64,000 bases of DNA from Sclerurus mexicanus (lineage: Eukaryota; Chordata; Aves; Passeriformes; Furnariidae). The position numbers and the translations under genes are program-made. This document shows positions 37,101 to 52,100 of this stretch, one piece after another. The notes under the pieces were generated by a model that did not search any database, was not told the origin of the DNA, and saw nothing but the letters and a program-made list of their open reading frames with translations. Location of the stretch: assembly GCA_013396755.1 (NCBI GenBank), contig VWZF01006088.1, positions 1 to 64,000 on the forward strand, written 5' to 3'. Within the stretch, counting starts at the first letter, position 1; every line of letters starts with the position of its first letter.

Positions 37101-40100
37101 TTGTGCAAGTTAATTTACATCTGGGTCAGATACTGCTGTGTGACACCTTGTGTAATGCTATGCTAACAATTTATGATTAACTTTAGTTATCAGAAACCTG
37201 TATCTTCAAAGAAACACTGGACTTCTCTTTCTAACTTCCCCCTGGAAGGCTCATATCAGTGCTCTCAAGCAGGACTGAACTGACCTGGGAGGACAGGAGG
37301 GCTGTAACCCTCCCCCTGTGCTGCCCTTCTGCTCAGGGGTGGCAAAGGAGTCACAAAGACCTTCCATCCTCTAGCTCTTGCCAAGATTCTTGTACTCCCC
37401 TTGCCAGCTGAGATGCAGCCCATGGGGAAACTCACACCTGCAGTGGTAACCTTCCTACTGCCACTATTTTAATAATAAACAACTTTACATAGACCTGAAT
37501 CTGCATCAATGTGAAAGACACAATACCTAGTGCAAAGACCCTCTCCCCCACCCCCACCCAAGCAGGCTTTGCTATTAAAGGCTGACCCTCAAATCCTCCT
37601 AACAGACCTTCTCTCCTGCGCCACGTCCTGGGACCTTCCACCACTTTGCAGGAGGAAACACCTCCCTTCTGCTTTGCTGGAGGGGAGAATGAAGGGGAGT
37701 CAGGTTATAAGCTTTGCCCGAGGTTTCACAGGTTGTGAACAGAAGAACTGGAGAAGAATGCCAGGTTTCATACCTCCTGGCCTCCAGCTGAACAAACAGG
37801 CCCTGCATTTTTTTACCGAAATCTCCCAAGACCCTACAACTATTGAATTACAATCTAATTCAAAAGAGGGTATTTCTACACAAAACCTAGAGTTGGGAAA
37901 CTAACAGCCTGAGGTTGTCCCATTCATCATTGCAACAGAGAGCCACAACCCTAAACAAACCCCTCCAGTGTGAATATATTTGTCATTATGATGACAAGGC
38001 CTGTGAAGGGCTTTGCAGCTTTCAAATGGAGCTGGGAAAGCCTCTACATATTTCTCATGTCTGACTGTCTGGAGCTAACACTGCTCCTTTAATGCAGGAG
38101 GTCAGATGAGGTCCAACGATCCCAGTGCTGAGACAGACACTAGCGCAGCAAAACTGGTTGTATTGGGAGTGTGAGTGAGACCACAGAGAAAGGAATTTGA
38201 GGATGGAAGTTTCTGATGACTAGGGTGAAGAAAGAGAGCAGTGGGAAGCAGCCAACTATGCAGCTGAAATAGTCACACATTTCTTTGGGAGAGACTTAAT
38301 TGCAGGAATAACACATGCAGCTGTAGGTGGAACAAATGCATAGAAAGCAGAGACAGAGGTGAAGGCATTTGATTCGGCAATATCCTCATCCATTCGCAAA
38401 TGCAACAGCACCAGGCTCCTGCTGGAAGATAACTGAAGAACAAAGAACAGAGCTGTAGATATTACAATAATAACATGAAGAGACTAATCTATTGAGAAGC
38501 CAAATGCTTTCATGTGGCACATAAGTAAAAGAATAAAGATGAGTTAGAGAGAGCACAGAGAGAAAGGAGCGAAGAGTTCAGATGTTTAATCCTTGTGTAG
38601 CCACAGGTTCTTGGCTACCATCATTCCACCTGTATATAGGCTTTTTTCCTAATCTGTGATTTAATCTATCAACTATTATTGGAGAGGAGTTGTGAAACCC
38701 AAATCAGCAGCTGAATGAAGTCCTTCTGAAGCACGAGGATATGATGACGTGTATTATGAGCAAATGCTGACGTGCACACACGTAACTACTCACCCTTGGA
38801 AGCATTCATCTGATGACTGTCAAATCCTCCAAAAGTTTCTGCCCTTCTAGGAAGAGAGATAGGGCCAACTCCTCCTTCCTGTTCCATGGCAGTGCTGCTG
38901 ACCTGCTGTCCAAGGGCAGTGCCCAGGCTCCTGTTCACCAGGTCTTGTAGCAGTTCCACTGATAAAAACCAAAAATGTCTGTTAAAGGCCACCTGAGACT
39001 TCCGAGCTATGTTCATCACTGCCTGAGCTCAGGTCAGAAATTCATGTGCTTTGCTGGAGCAAGAACCCATGTTTCTGTGGCAATGATATGCGAACAGTAC
39101 ACATTGCCCCTGAAAAAACTCAGTCTGCCTGACCATTAGCTCCAATTCCTGGAGCTCTACAGACTTACACCACCTCTTCCTCCAGGCAACCTGGTATGCT
39201 CTGACAAAAGCACTTAATAATTTTTAGCCTCTCCAAAATCCACAGTGGAAAGTTGCCTGAGTTTCCATCTACCTTTGCCTTTGTCAATGAACTTACTTGT
39301 CCCTTGCAGGCACCACAAGCACCTGCTGGGACCCAAGCCCCACTCTCACATCTTTCTGAGACTGAAGCACAGCAAAATCCTGTGCTGGTCCTGAGCTCAA
39401 AGCAGATTCAAGGCATGGTTGTTCTCTGTGCTGGCTTTTCTGTCTTTTTTCAACACTCATCAATATCTACTTCCTCTCCTGATCCTCATGACCTGTCCCT
39501 GAGACAATACCATGAGTAGCAGTATCTCCTCATCTGTGCTGTTATTTTGACTTACCCTGCCAAACTGGTGCTTGAGAATTGATGCCTTCACTGAAGCTGA
39601 AGGGTCTGTTGGTTATGGTAATTTACACATCACCTGACTGGCTCACCTTCATTTATTGCCGTTTTCATGATGGCCTCTCCTTTTGGAGCCTCTTCTGTGT
39701 TGGCTCTGAAGAGCAGTCTGGAGCCTGGCATCTCCTCCTGCGCAGAACTGTCAGCCATGTCCTGGAAGATCTTTGTCTTCTCCTCCAGCAAGAGCAGGAT
39801 CTGCTTATCCTTCTGCTGAAGTTGTTCTGTGGGGGTGAAGAGAAAACAAGAGATGAAGATAGAAAATAAAAGCTTTGGCAAGGAAACTTGAGCGATTCCT
39901 GAGATACTGGCCCCATCTAGTGGAACCTGACGATATGTGCTGGGTTTGGCAGCACATATTCTGACACAATATGACTGTGCCCTGCACAATCCATACAGAG
40001 CAGCAGCATCCAGGAGGCTCAGAACAAAAATAACGCAGGGAAGGTGAGCTGCCAACCAGGATTGCAATTATTTGCTGGATGCAGAATTCTCATGCATTTG

Positions 40101-43100
40101 AAAAAAGTCATCATTCAACCACAAAACCCAAGTCAGAAATTCCCATACATTTTTCCAAAGCCACTCCCCAGCTCTGTCCTGGGCAGGATTTTACCTTTCA
40201 GTCCTCTCACTTTTGCATCGGACAATTTCTTCTCAAACTCTGACTCACAAGGGACTCCTTCATCTTCATCTCTATCCCTGGACAGGAGACACGGCTCGAT
40301 TACTACAGGAACACAACCATATACACCACCTGCCTCACACAAACAGCTGGGCAACTTACATGGTGTTCATGGTGTCCTGGATGATTTGTATCCAACCGTT
40401 ACGTTCTTCTTTGGAGCTGGCATGGACTTCCACCATTTCGGGATCTTTTCCACCCATACTGATCAGGAATAAACCCTTCTCTTCGTGAGCCACTTCTCGT
40501 ACAATCAACTTCTTCAGAGAGATCACAGTGGATTTCTGGTCCTTCAAATGGAAAGAAATAGGTGAGGAGGGTGAACAGTGCTACTGCTACTGCCCAGATG
40601 CAAACTAGGATTGAAAAGGTCCCAATAAACCATAGCACCACATCTCTCAGGTTGTAAACTTTTTCTGACCTTATTGGCTAATTAAAAAAAATAAATCTTT
40701 TAATGGGGTCAAACAACCGTTTTGTATGAAAAGCAATTCCATCTCATTCCATTTCAACAAAGAATTCATTTAGAATTGACTTTGTGGTTTTATAAACTCT
40801 ACCATATTTCGCTCTGATCTCACTTCCTCCTGCCCACGCCCTCCCTGTCATTAATATCACAGCTCCTTACGCTTGGTGCAGCTTGCTAGTGCCTGCTCCA
40901 CACACAGTATCTTCATGATCTCTCTCTAGGATAGAATAACACCTTGTTTTCAAATGCCACAAAACCTCTGTTGTTCTCAGAAGCTCACAGCTGACTCCTC
41001 TGTGAGAACTCACATGTAAGATGACGTTCACTGTGTGCTATGGTGTCTGTGTAATCAGCCTGCTCGGGTACAACAGCCCTTTGCTGCTGTGTCATCTGCA
41101 CACGAGTCAGCCCCTTTGTGCACTGCAGCAGATGCTACAAGTGGGGTGATTTGGTAGCGGTCCACTAGCAGGACTTGTGTGCAAATCAGCTTCCCCCGTG
41201 TAGGGCACTGAGCCTGTGCAGAGGGTTGGTGGCACTGCAATAACAAATTATCAGCTTTCAAAATGCTCAAAGAGTGAAAAGGTCACAAGGTTTAGCCAGT
41301 CTAGACCATGCCTGGAAGGTACAGCCCAACAGGCTCCATTAGGCACTAGATTTTCTTTAGCAGGTCAGTGTGCCCAGCCCTTTTCAGGGACCTGCCCTCA
41401 AAAGCTAATGTTTTTGCTCTTGTGCATTATAAATGCATTCCTCTGACATTTATTTTCAAGCTGTTCTGTTGAATTTACTGCACTTGCATTTAACCCTGCC
41501 GCCCCCACAGCAGCTCACAATGTATTAGGACACTTCCTTCTGCTAAGGTTCATTTTTACAATGTTTGCATTATCTCTTTACCCCCTCCCACCCCAACCAC
41601 TGCTTCAATGTGCACAAACTGAAAAGCTCAAGCGTATCGAGTGACAGGCAGGTTTTCAAGGCCAATTATCAGCTGTGTGAAGGCGCTGCAGAAAGGGGAG
41701 GTGGGGCATGAAGACATGTTTTCCTATCAAAAAGAACGGAGTCAGCTCAGCAAACAAAAACGTTCTGAGCAAGAAAATTAAGTTGTTTAGCAGAAAAATG
41801 GATGGCTTTGCTGCACAACACACATCACAAGTCTTTCACATAGAAAAAGAAGGAGAAGAGATTGAAGCCTTACCAGTGAGGCAAAGACATATTTCTGGTC
41901 CTTCTCCTGAAGGAACACGAGCATATCAGAGAGGAGGACAGCCTGGACTTCTGCAAAAGAAGCAGCATATCAGTAAACTATAACCACACAACCCGCCCCA
42001 AACAGAGTCACTGTAATACCACCAGTGCTGAGGAGCAGCAGGGCTGGTATTGCAAATGCTGGGAGCAGGATCAACCTTCCAGACTGCAGGAGGAGCGGGG
42101 GCAGCTCCCGGAGATGCCAGGTCAGGTTAGCTCTGAACTGACTTTGCATTAAGCAGCACAAATAAGCACCTGGAAAACCTGCAGGATCTGCTCTCATCTG
42201 TTAGAGCAGGGGTGCTCCTCTCCAGCCACATGCTCACTAGCAGTTAAGACATGGGCATAAAAGCGAAAGCCAGAGACGTGTACTCAATAGAAGCTCTGTT
42301 TTCTCAAATAATCAATATTTTAGCCCTTGAGCAAAATATCGGCACAGGAAGTTTTGGGTTTTATGGTTCTCTTGATGAGTGGTTTGCAGAGTGTAAATTA
42401 TCGTGCAATAACAACATTTGTCAGCTGCAGTTTCTTTCCCAGGAAATACTGACTTCAGGAGCCACTACTAATTCTGCTCTCAAACAAACACAACTCTTGT
42501 CGACTCCGAGGGGAGCTGACAGAGCCTGTGTGAGACACAGGACCTGGCTTTCTTTCACGAGAGAAGGAAGCACAACCTCAAGCCAACAGAGGATTTTAAA
42601 TCAGTCTTTTCCCAGAGTACACATACAGCTTTCCAAGTCTCCTAATGACATATCATAAAGTTGCACAGCAACTACCAAGTGTAATGCCCCACCCAGACCC
42701 CTTGGTACAAAGAGTTTTTGTGTAATGTACTTGGGAAATCTTGTGACAGAGAGGAAGTAAAGCAAAAAGTTAAATCATCCCGTGGGTAAGTTCTTCCATT
42801 CTGTTTTGGGAAGACAGGATCCATTCCAGATTAAAGAACCACCAAACTTTAAGCAAAGCTGCAAAATGAAATCCAAGGTCTGGGAGGCTTGCTGAAGACG
42901 GCATTTGATTCCCTTTTTGTCTGTTCTGTGCACTTTGCAGGAGGAGAAATGCTAAAACCCTCTAAGAAAAGTTCTTCATCTAATTCTCTGTGCATCATTT
43001 CAAATCCTGCAAAACAGCCTGAATGTAAGAACATGCTACTCTCCCTGGGTCTGCAGCTTGCCTGCAGGACTTGCTTTCCCTGGCAGTTTGCACTGCAGAC

Positions 43101-46100
43101 ATGTTTATGCATTTCTATGACTAAGAAATGCAAATGGGGCCAGTGCTTATCACAGGATTTCACAACAGCGGCATTACTTGCTTCATCCATCATCTAAAGG
43201 CAATAGTAGTCTTGGGTGCTTAGAAATCATCTGTAAACTTCCTGTTTCCAAAACCTCGAAATAAATCATACCCCATGTGGAATTCCATGTTATCATCACC
43301 TCCCTGCACAGCACAGCACCAGGCTCCCAGTCTCCATTCATGCCCACAGACCATAATTTAATCACTTAATGCTGGAAGGAGAGAAGGGAAGCCCAGCCTT
43401 CCTGCCAAGCCTGAGACACAGCCCTGTCTGCTCTTACTGCTCCCGTTGTCCCAGCGGAAGGATTCCTTGGGAGATTTACTGTTTAATTCAGTGGAGAACT
43501 TCAGTGCACAGCACCTTACAAAAACTACTTTCACCTAACAAACAAAAAAACAACTCAAAAAAACACTGACCCAACAAGAGGCAGCTGCAGGGACACCAGA
43601 GCCCCTCCTGAACAATGTGCATCAGCAGAAGGCAGGACAGTCTTACCTTTTAGACGTCCAGCTGCGCTTTTTAGTGAAACAGGCCCATCTCGGATGAGTT
43701 TCCGATGCCTCAAGTCCTCTCTTGCAAACATCTGGCCACTCTTCATCCTCATAATGGACTTGCTATCTGTCCGGCTGTAAATCTCACCAAGGCGCATTTT
43801 CTTTTCATAATTGCTGACTTTGCTGTTGACTGCAGCAATCACGTCTTTAACGAGGTTTAATGACTGAGTCAAGTCTTCATGTTCCACTTCGTTTTCTTTA
43901 AAAAAGAAACAGAAAGACCTCGATTTCACTTCACCTTTGTAGAGTCCAGCTTCCCAATTTTTCTTCCTTCCTTCCTCTTGTCCCCCCTACATTCGTGCAT
44001 TATAACTCTTTAATATTTAAATGAGACAGAATGTATTTTTCCCCCTGAGAGAGAGTTTCACAAAACCTTTCACATATATGTGGGTTGAGGTTGGGGACTA
44101 TTCCAATGTACTTTGTATATGAGATAGTACAGATGAAATACACAAATTAACCACATATTTTAGCCATTACAAAAAAAACCCCAAGCTGGGAGACTTTGAA
44201 GACTAAGCATGTTGCTCCATATTTAGCTACAGACAGACAACTAAATCAGAGTACCTGAACAACTAATCCTAGAAGGAGATATGGAACTGAGTTATCTCAT
44301 TACAGCTGTGTGAGACAACAATGACTGGATTAGCTGGTAAGAAAATCTGCTTCAGCTGAAAAGGATCCAAAAAATTTACACCGGATGAACAAATACACGC
44401 TTAGAATAGAGGAACTGGTCCCTACCTTTGGTGTACTGCAGTATCCTTTGTAAAAGGACTGGGTACTTTGTGATTCTCTGTGTTACCAACAGGATACATT
44501 CAGGAATCCCAAGACGCCTCACCAGGGAGCTGCTCATTTTTTTCTAAGGAACAAAGATGACAATTTCATTTCTGTGCAAAATGCTCACCAGAGTGCAGAA
44601 AGGAGATACTTTTTCCATCGACTACCAGGTCCTACCTTGACAAATGCCTGAAAGCGCTTGTCCTTTGAGTACAGATCTTTGAAGTAATTGACTGCCTCGT
44701 TGTGATGCCCGCAGAATTTGCCGTATGTTTTCTTCATTCGCTCAGCGCTGTCACCAGAGAACTGCAAGACATAAGACACAGAGCTCCAATTTGCACTGAG
44801 CTCCTGGTGTGATATCCCAGCATTGCCTGCCAGTCTCTCAAAAAAATTTGATGAAACTAAATTAGTCTAAAGCATCCTAAATCAAGCAAGCAGGTCTTGA
44901 GAAAGTAAAAGAGCTGATTTGGGGAATTCACCGAGTTCACACCTACAGCAGAATTTGTGATTCTACTCACAGGGCTTAACAGCCAACAACAAAAAAGTCA
45001 AAACAGACAAAGACAAGGCAGAAACCACGGTTAAAGAAAGTAAATGACCCACCCAAAGTTAAACAGCAGGTCAGTAACACAGCCAAGAAACACACTGGAC
45101 ATATTTTGCTGTGAGCTCCTGCCTACGCTCCAGGCTATGGTCAAACTGTTTTGTGCCTCTCAGCAAACGCTTCTCTTCCCAGAAAATGAACTGAATTAAT
45201 TTTCAACAGTGGACCTTCTTCTGAAAGAGTAAAAAATGCTTTGAAAAGCAGAGGCAGAGATTTTTACATGTGGGAACAGTAAAGGTGCCATCAGCTGTGA
45301 TTATCTGACAGGCACAAACAGGAGGGGAAGGAAGGGAAGGAAAAGTGCCTGGTTTCCAGCTGTGTTCTCAGAACTGCAAGTATTTTCCAGCACTTACTTG
45401 ATTCACTAAGATGTCACCTATCCTCTTGATAACAAAGTTCTTTTCACTTTTGTCTGCCAATGACTCCTTCTTCCTTTCCAGAATCCGCTGGAAAAAGTTA
45501 CTGTGGATTTGCAGAAGGTTTTCCAGGCAGGGAAAGATCTTGTCAATGACTTGTTGATCATACTGCAGTTCCTTTAACATGGCTGCACTGTACACATCGT
45601 TCATGATCTTCAGGGTGCGGACGTGATGCATTTCTGTCTGCATTAGTTCTGTATAAGATGGGGACAAGGTCAAATCCAAGATCACTGCAAAGTTCATGGG
45701 TTACAGCACAAAGAAAAGCTGCCATGGGAAAGCTCTTCCATAACTGGGCTTCTCTAAGTGGTTTCAGAAAATTTTATGTCAGGTATTGAAACATCAATCA
45801 ATAGTTTCATGTGTGAGACAAACAGTGAGGGAAACAGTTTCATGTGTGAGAAGGGGACACAGGAGTCCCACAACAAAGAGCTTTGGATACTGAGGGCTGA
45901 ACCTTCAGCCCTGGTATCTGCTCCTTTCTAACTCACTGCCAGCCTCAGCATATTGCCCTTTTGCCATACAGGATGGCTCCTGAACCTGTCAGACTTTCTA
46001 GCTACTTGCTCTGCTGTAACTGAGTTTAAATGTCATCAGCAGACAAATGAGGAGAGGCAATATCTGGGAGTTTTGGATAGCTTCTGGATATGTGAATTGC

Positions 46101-49100
46101 AAAAAGAAATCTTTCACAGAACACATTACATTTCTAAGAACTGCAAGAATGAAATTTTGGCTTCTAAGGAAACCAAGTCAATATTTCCTGACCTAAAGTT
46201 CACTGACCTAAATTCACTGACCTGAAGTTTCCCAAATCAATGTGTGTGGGAACATCAAGAAGCTATCTAAAACAAGTGAAAAATTAAGATGCAGGTATCT
46301 CACCATAAATGACATCTTGCCGTTTGACAACATCTTTGTTTTGCTGCTGCAGGAACTTGCTGTCCACTACTTGGCTCCAGGACTCTGCCTCCAGCTGCTT
46401 GGAATCTAATTCCAGTTCTCCCATGAGCTGTCCTTCATTCATGTCTGCACCTTCACAAAGCAATGTAAGCACCATTAACACATGGGTAACTTGGTCCATC
46501 TGAGACTCCTGTCTACTCATTTAGGTTTAGGCTTTGTCTGTCACACCATGGACATCGCACATGTTCTCCTTTACTGACACAAATGATCATATACCACGTA
46601 AGGACCAAGCTATGAAAAGCACTTTTAAAGATTATTTCCTAGTTCCACAAAAGTAGCTCACCATTTTCACACAGACCAAATTCTAGCTCAGATAACGTAT
46701 TCTGAATCTGCAATGCAACATCACAGACAAAAAACCACAGCAGAAGAGGAAATGTTTTTCCCTGAGCTAAATTCCAAGTAACTCAACTGTAACTAAAACC
46801 TTCTAAATGTTTTCCCACAATTCAACAAACTAAATAAATTAGTATGTGGAGCTTTGTTTATCACGTTGATATTCTACGATTAAAATCAATGCACTTTAAT
46901 TGTCAATTAGAAAGGAGGACACTTGCTGAAAATGGATTTTCTGTTTCTGGAAAGCAGCACTGAGACCTTCCTTATGCCATAAATGCCATGGGGATCCCTT
47001 ACCTTCATCAACCAGTGACTCCATGGATTCATTCACCCGGCTGATTTTATGTAAGGAGTCTGTTGATTGCGACAGGAATTTCCAAGTGTGTATTAAGCTG
47101 TCATCATTCCCAACTCTGGTGGAAAACAGAATGTACAATACTGTTTATGACATAAAAAACCCAGCCAAATGTACTTTCAAATAACCATATGAAATGCATT
47201 TTAAATATGAATTAGAAAAAAAGAGCCAACACTGCACGATTACGTACAGAAATGTGCTTTTGTTAGTTGTTTTCTAACTACCCACTGTGGATCAAGAGGC
47301 TGTAAGAGCTACAGTTCTGAGTGCTGGTGCTTCTTCTGTATAGAATCCCATCTGAGGCTTTATGGTTTGGATAACTCCATTCCATTACTTTCCATTTTAG
47401 TCACGTCCCATCCTCACTACCCTTGGTGCAAGCAGTGCAAAAAATGCAACACCAAAGGCTATGCAAGAGTCCTTATCAGTAGCTCTGAGACACATGAGAA
47501 AAATGGACTGAGATAAAATTCACCATAAATAGCTCGGGCATCCAAACTGTCCAGAATATGCTAGTCCATGCTACTGCCTCATGTGCAGAGCTGCTCAACA
47601 TGCAGGTAGGGTAAGAACCATAAACTAGATATTTTTCTGCAATTTTTTTTGTAATTAATTATTTATAATGCAGTCCAAAAACACTAGGCAGACTGCAGCT
47701 CTGTGCCTTCACTCTATTGTCATGGACACAAAAATTAATACTATACCTGAGCTTCAAATGTGTGTTTGTACAGTATCCAGCCCAAGGCAAGGGAATTTCC
47801 CCCTGGAGCCCAGAGCATCTCTGTGAAGTGGCCTTGAATCTAACCAGGCCAACTCAGATGCCTCTGAACTCATGCCATGACTAAACTAACCCAGACAATC
47901 TGACCATGCAGAACACAACTGACGGTATCATACAGAACATGGGCATTTCTGGCTTTGTGATCCTCTTTTGTACCTTTAGCACAAATCATAGCACACAAAG
48001 CCATTTGCAGTGAGATCTGAATTTCGGTACGTTTGCAGGAAACACACACACACTCACGCGTGCAGGGAGAAGCCTTACCCTGCAATGTTCTGGATGGAGA
48101 CACTTTTGGAAAGTGCTGTAGGCTGCTGTGATGATCTCCTGTTGTTGAATATTGAGGTGACGGTGCTTTCATCGGGAGCAAGGATGGCAGAGCGAGGGCG
48201 CTCCTTGGGCTGTGAGCCTGGAAGGGAAGGGTCAGAGAGGAGTCGGCCTGAACCACTGTTAACTGTGAGGAGGAGGATGACTCAAAGGATCCAGGCTAGA
48301 AAACTCACTTCATTTTATGTCTAGATTAATCACCAGGGGAGCTCAGCAGTTAAAAACAGCCATAGGAAGGAAAGAACATCGACCCTTATGCAGAACTGAC
48401 TGCACTGAATTATGCTTAGAATACCTAGATGGGATTTGCAAGTCCAGAAACATAGACTTGGGAAACGGAATGTAATTTTATGTGATAAATAATCACATGT
48501 TGCAATCTACTCTGTTGCTTTTTCATTTCCCTGGGCCTATATTTATATACATCTTTCTGTTTCTGGTCAAACTTTTTGAGACAAGTTTCTCTATCAGTAC
48601 ATACTGCAGAGAAATGAAAATCCTTATTTCCTTATACTATCACATATTTTTAACTATTCTTTTCATATTAATTTCAGATTTTTCCTTCTTCATATGCATT
48701 TCTGCTTTCTGGAGCAATATCTCTGAACTTCATGATAAATACCACAGTCAGTACAACTGTACAGTGTGGTTCCACAGAGAGATCTCCAAGCTATCACTTA
48801 TCTAATCAAAGTTTATCACTTAAGCTTGTCCAATCATGGCACTATAAAACCCATTTGGGCTATTTCAAGCTTACTCTTTACCCCTGGTCACACTTCTCTG
48901 TAGTGCAGTGTGTATCTCAGCACAGGAAATGTTTGTCAGTATTCCTCCTATTCAAAATCAAACTTTTTACTTTGACTACCTCAAAGTCTAAGACTATTTA
49001 ATTAAAATAAAAATAATTGTATTTTGAATAAACATCCTCTCCACTTAATGCTCATATTTGGATTCTTCCCAATGTCAGTCACCCATGGACACAGGCTGTA

Positions 49101-52100
49101 TCTTCCAGATTTTGTGGACTTTACAGCTGTAGAAGTTTAACAAGCTACAGCAGTCAAGCAGTTATTCTAAATCTGAGATGACTTTACATTTGCTTAAAAC
49201 TACATGGACACTCCAGAAGCAGATAAACTTTGTACAACTTCAGTACAGCTTCTGAAATCTTAAATACTGCTTACCATGAACAGAGGATGTTCTCATCCCT
49301 GCTCTGATAAATGCCTTTCATAATATCAAGTTATCAGTTGTCAGAACAGTTAAGAACATCACCAAAGCAGAGGGAAAGGAAGTTGTCTTACTTTTGTTTC
49401 TCATGGTTACTGTGGGTAACGAAGAGGTATCGTGTGCCTGCAGCATCCCTCTCTGTGGCTGAAAGAAAAATGAGATTCACTGTAATTTCTTCCTCCTTTC
49501 TCCCAGCAATTTGCTTCCTATAACTAAACTTAAAAAGTTATGCTTTTTCTGAATCTCTCAGAACAGATCAGTTTTTTGCCTGTATCTGTATTATTCAATG
49601 TTTTTTTCCCCATCATCAAAATGGGCAAAACAAAAGATGGAGAACTGTGCAGGAAACAGGAAAAAGAGAAAGCGTTGACAATACTGAAGAGAAATGAAAA
49701 TCCTAACTGTATAAACATTAGTTAGCTTGGAGAACCAGGTTCCTTGCATTTGGGGTAAGCACAAACTCTGCGTGTTCCTCGTATAAACAACATATTTAAT
49801 AATTTTCATTATGTGAAAACTTCAGCACAGAGACTGAAGTTCTTTGCAACAAGCTGGAAAGTTTGTGACATATGATAGAAGATGTTATATATCTGCATAA
49901 ACGTTTTTGTTTATTCAATAGATGAAAATCTCTTACCTTCATTTTGACTTTTGCACAAGAAGCAAAACTCTCCTTACAGCCTTTGTGAACAATTGCATTG
50001 CAGTCTGTCAAAAGAAAAAAAACCCAACCAATTAAACAAAACCCCACAGAAGACAAGTCAGTTTCCACTGTTTGTAATCTGAACTGTTAACTTACACAAC
50101 TGAGAATTACAACTTTCAGGTATCATTGTGGTTTACATGAGTAGCTGCAAATACTGAGGCAGGCTCCTCTACCAGGATAATTAGCCCTTTGTTTGTTAAT
50201 AATATTTCCTCATGGAAATTAACAAGAAATTCTGTTTAAAAATCAATTCAAGGTTAAGTTGCCAGGGGTCTTAACTGGTGGGTCTTAAATTAAAGAAAAA
50301 AAAAAGCAAGGAAAAATGAGGGCATTGTTCAACTGAAAGTAAGGTGGAAAGCAGAAGCCGGAGATGAAAAGAGAAACCAATTGTAGGGTCAATATTTTCT
50401 CTGAAAACACAAATACTGTTCTCATCAAAACAGGGACTATGAGATCCAAAAGACAGGAAAAGGATGGGAAAATTCATTTACATAAACTAAGACATCATAG
50501 GCAAGGTCTAGAGCACAGAAACCAAGTGCTACTGTACTACAGGATTACCAGTAAAAATAAGAGGAGCATCGGTCAGGTGACCATGTCTGGGAGGTGGGGA
50601 CTTCCTGCTGAAAACTACACTGAAGACACCGCTTTGGTCGGAAACCACAGCACTTACCAGTGCAAAGACCATCCTGCTTTAACCCCACCCTTTGCTGAAT
50701 ATATGCCAGAGCAAAAGCTGTGTGATGATTTTGGAATACCCCGAGTCTGCCCATCATCTCTGCCAGAAGATTTCTGGGAATCGAAGTATTCAAAGATGAT
50801 TAAAACCACCTTTTTTTTTTTTCTTTCCATAATAATTGATATTTGGGTTCAAGGCTTTAACTCTTTTGGCAGATGAAAGATCACAACTCAAATGTTCTCA
50901 CATGAGATTTAGTAGCTTAGAGAAAATTATTTCCACTCATTCGTGAAAACACATGTATGTTACACTGTAAATGAAAAGTTCTGAATTATTTCTTGAAGAA
51001 ATAAGAAAGGAAAAAATTCTATGTCCGGAATCACAAAACATGCTCACATTCCTAGAATCTCTTACATTTGAGACTACTAATAAAAGCCAGCAATTCTGAC
51101 TGAAACAAGGGTAAGGCCATAGAGCGTTGCTATTCTGTTATTGTCTCACAATTTCCTGTGCAAGAAAGACAGAACAAAGAAACCTGCAGGTTCTTGCAAA
51201 AACCCACAAGCACTATCATTTTTTCAGATCGAACAAGGAAGAGGGACAGAACCTGCATGAAGAGAGGCAGAGAGACAATTCAGAATCATTAAATTCACAC
51301 TCAAACCTTGAAAGCCTGAAGGCAGCTCTTTAGTATGTATCATTTTGCAATACAATATTTGGATTTTTCAGATTGAAAAATCCGGTTTCAGGGACTTTAT
51401 TTCACCCATTCAACTCTTCAGCAGGCAGGAAGGTCCTCCAACTCCTCTGTATCAGTAATAATAATTAAAACTACCAAAAGCTTATTTTTTGCATCATTGA
51501 TCATAAAAAAAATAAAAAAGACCAGCAAGGAAGCTATTAAAAAATAGGCTTTTTTGCTGGCCCATTTGTTTCACAGTATGCTCAATCTTTCAGCATTGAC
51601 TCGCTGTTGGAAGCTGGGGGGCATCACTGAAGAGCTGAGACATTGATATAAAATGATCCAGTGCTTTAAAAGGCATCAAGAGTCATTCACAGGTGAGACA
51701 GGGCACTAATGGTAGCACTAGTTTGCAACAGCACAGGAATAACAGAGCCTCTGCTGCTGGTTATCCATCACTTCCAAAGCATCTGAAGGTTGATTTTAAG
51801 ATGTGATGGAAGGAAGGAGCACTCTCAGATGTGAGATTTCAACCTAGGCCCTCATCAAACCTTCCCCATGGCATTCATTTTCTGGCGAACGCAGAAAACT
51901 TACAATAATTTTCCAGCATATAATAATGAAAGAATATCTATACCAAAACACATGACATTGTTGGGTTGTTTCAACTCATTGGTATATAGAACATTAAACT
52001 GGGATATATTTGATTTTCTAAGCGGCTTCAGAAACTGTAAAGAAAGTTGAGCGGGGAAAAGGAGGGGATGCATTTCAGAGCTTATAAAAATGTTGATGGT

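Larger units (their letters stand above)
34910..38793 (-). other. AKAP13: AKAP13 introns around the 45- and 71-nt exons
   Basis: Apart from the exons at 36063-36107 and 36624-36694 this is intronic. 35665-35895 is dense in ATTA/TAAT and AATTG motifs and looks like a candidate conserved noncoding element. 36695-38793 is 2.1 kb with nothing recognised. Confidence 0.7.
38959..43646 (-). other. AKAP13: AKAP13 introns between PH-domain and post-PH exons
   Basis: Intronic apart from the four exons at 39647, 40195, 40360 and 41874. Introns of 688, 368, 82, 1332 and 1696 nt hold no recognisable repeat or RNA gene. Confidence 0.8.
43896..49936 (-). other. AKAP13: AKAP13 introns in the DH-domain region
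   Basis: Short introns (92 nt to 1.2 kb) separate the exons between 44426 and 49458. They contain the MIR-like fossil (45015-45100), the 33-bp-period repeat (45803-45851) and the TGACCT units (46187-46230). The 48218-49391 intron is AT-rich with no feature recognised. Confidence 0.8.

Noticed and set aside
41874..44543. ARHGEF2 or ARHGEF28 as the identity of the DH-PH gene
   Set aside because: DH-PH alone would be ambiguous, but the flanking C1 linker, LPRRAETFGGFDSHQM block, coiled coil and EEIFC end match AKAP13, and KLHL25 is its known neighbour.
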